From the NCBI GenBank assembly GCA_042091915.1, contig JBELGO010000084.1:1-6924 (forward strand): DNA of 6,924 bases. The letters are read 5' to 3'. Each line of letters starts with the position of its first letter. Position 1 is the first letter of the stretch. This DNA comes from LSUCC0057 sp042091915 (GTDB lineage Bacteria; Pseudomonadota; Gammaproteobacteria; Pseudomonadales; Porticoccaceae). Of the stretch, positions 6,198 through 6,924 are shown piece after piece. The translations under genes were made by a program, and so were the position numbers. The notes beneath the pieces are model-generated. The model searched no databases. It was not told the DNA's origin and worked only from the letters and a program-made list of their open reading frames with translations.

Positions 6198-6547
6198 GTG
6201 CCGAAAAAACACTCTTCAGTCGCATAGCCGATGGTGAGATCCCGGCAGAAATTCTCCACCGCGATGAGCACTGTTTTGTCATCAAAGATATTGCGCCGCA
6301 AGCGCCGACCCACTTTTTGGTTATTCCGGTAAAGCCCATTCCGCGTCTTGTCGATGCGCTCCCCGAAGATTGCCAGCTGTTGGGTCATTTGATGCTAGTG
6401 GCGGGGCAGGTCGCTCATCAGGCTGGTTGCGGTGATGCATTTCGCTTGGTCATCAACAACGGTGCTGAGGCGGGGCAGACGGTGTTTCATCTTCACCTGC
6501 ATATTTTGGGCAATACAACATTTAATGAAGCTAGCCTAACCGGCTAG
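6194..6547 (+). CDS. HIT-family (HinT-like) nucleotide-binding protein with atypical C-terminus
   Basis: This 117-residue histidine-triad protein is probably a cytosolic purine nucleoside phosphoramidase or related nucleotide hydrolase. The N-terminus TLFSRIADGEIPAEILHRDE (residues 6-25) and DIAPQAPTHFLVIPVKP (32-48) are HinT-like, followed by GDAFRLVINNG (80-90) and the triad QTVFHLHLHILG with His99, His101 (expected nucleophile) and His103. In place of the GGRxxxWPPG-type ending usual in HinT, the protein finishes GNTTFNEASLTG; no alternative frame restores that ending. Active-site chemistry looks intact, but the C-terminal residues that shape substrate choice in Hint proteins are different. 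The ATG overlaps the TGA of the Trm112-like gene (ATGA), so translation is likely coupled. An 8-bp hairpin covers the stop codon, and alaS begins 64 bases downstream. Confidence 0.92.
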   Translation: MSAEKTLFSRIADGEIPAEILHRDEHCFVIKDIAPQAPTHFLVIPVKPIPRLVDALPEDCQLLGHLMLVAGQVAHQAGCGDAFRLVINNGAEAGQTVFHLHLHILGNTTFNEASLTG

Positions 6548-6549
6548 CT
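6529..6549 (+). other. Hairpin over the HIT stop codon
   Basis: AGCTAGCC (6529-6536) and GGCTAGCT (6542-6549) form a perfect 8-bp stem with a TAACC loop; the TAG stop codon (6545-6547) lies in the 3' arm. No T-run follows, so it is not a standard terminator. It could protect an mRNA end or reduce read-through into alaS. Confidence 0.45.
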
Positions 6550-6554
6550 AACCG
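6530..6554 (+). repeat. Short imperfect tandem repeat at the HIT stop
   Basis: GCTAGCCTAACCG (6530-6542) is followed directly by GCTAGCTAACCG (6543-6554); the copies differ by one C. The repeat contains the HIT stop codon and overlaps the hairpin, because GCTAGC is itself palindromic. It looks like a small local duplication. Confidence 0.6.
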
Positions 6555-6611
6555 CCGAGCCATGGGCTGCGATCAACCCACTGGCTGGCCACGACGACGG
6601 AAGTAATTGTA

Positions 6612-6924
6612 GTGACAACAACGACAGCATGGAGCAGCGCGACCATTCGCCAAGCTTTTTTGGACTATTTTGCCGAGCAAGGCCACACCCCGGTAATGAG
6701 CAGCAGTCTTGTGCCGGGTAACGACCCCACTCTGTTATTCACCAATGCCGGTATGGTGCAGTTTAAAGACTGCTTCTTAGGTGCAGAAAAGCGCGATTAT
6801 GTCCGCGCCGTGAGCTCACAGCGCTGCGTGCGTGCCGGTGGTAAACATAACGACTTAGAAAACGTCGGCTATACCGCGCGCCACCACACCTTCTTTGAAA
6901 TGCTCGGCAATTTTAGTTTTGGCG
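6612..6924 (+). CDS. alaS: Alanyl-tRNA synthetase, N-terminal fragment (3' end outside window)
   Basis: The first 104 codons of AlaS, which charges tRNA-Ala, are present and run off the right edge. From GTG at 6612 the frame gives a short Thr-rich start (TTTTAW), then the conserved N-terminus ATIRQAFLDYF (residues 10-20), SSSLVPGNDPTLLFTNAGM (30-48), QFKDCFLG (50-57), SQRCVRAGGKHNDLENVG (69-86) and TARHHTFFEMLGNFSFG (88-104), which is part of the class II catalytic core. The start is chosen because GGAAG (6599-6603) lies eight bases upstream and no in-frame ATG precedes the conserved block; the ATG at 6629 is in another frame. In E. coli alaS follows recX directly, whereas here it is separated by about 3.2 kb. 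The remainder (aminoacylation, tRNA-recognition, editing and C-Ala domains) is not visible. Confidence 0.97.
   Translation, partial: MTTTTAWSSATIRQAFLDYFAEQGHTPVMSSSLVPGNDPTLLFTNAGMVQFKDCFLGAEKRDYVRAVSSQRCVRAGGKHNDLENVGYTARHHTFFEMLGNFSFG

Noticed and set aside
1..6924. Mobile elements, CRISPR arrays, tRNA or defence genes
   Set aside because: No transposase or integrase motif, spaced direct repeats, tRNA-like cloverleaf or anti-phage gene was seen. Every recognised gene is housekeeping or envelope type.

Overview
The window looks like an ordinary chromosomal segment from a gammaproteobacterium. The evidence is the order pncC-recA-recX-...-alaS, a perfect gammaproteobacterial-type LexA box (CTGT-N8-ACAG) in front of recA, and a RecA that reads very like the enterobacterial protein through its core. 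GC is moderate (about 50%, judged by eye). A marine Cellvibrionales-like lineage is a guess from protein flavour only. I see no mobile element, integrase, CRISPR array, tRNA, rRNA or phage gene.

Layout. Bases 2-694 are the 3' end of a larger, unrecognised Ser/Ala/Gly-rich protein with a Cys-containing tail. Bases 785-2392 hold pncC (NMN amidase, CinA C-terminal domain) and recA on the + strand, with an SOS promoter between them. A convergent minus-strand hotdog thioesterase (2394-2843) then sits between recA and recX (2938-3408). A minus-strand YheT-type alpha/beta hydrolase (3415-4395) converges on recX. From 4574 to the right edge everything is on the + strand: a secreted DUF6491-like protein, a periplasmic M23 peptidase-family protein starting one base after it, a short Trm112-like protein coupled to a HIT-family protein by an ATGA overlap, and the first 104 codons of alaS from a GTG start.

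How the parts relate. RecA and RecX are the recombinase and its modulator. In E. coli recX follows recA directly on the same strand and alaS comes next. Here an antisense thioesterase breaks the recA-recX link, and five further genes separate recX from alaS. The DUF6491/M23 pair is probably an envelope unit. Trm112-like and HIT probably form a small translationally coupled unit.

No stretch above 300 bases lacks a gene; the longest gap is 4396-4573 (178 bases), in which I see only the ribosome binding site of the next gene. I did not find a convincing new multi-gene system. The points most worth a second look are the unrecognised left-edge protein with a repeated TICPT...IEVP motif, the His-to-Asp change at a metal-ligand position of the M23 protein, the antisense gene between recA and recX, and the unusual HIT C-terminus with a hairpin over its stop codon.
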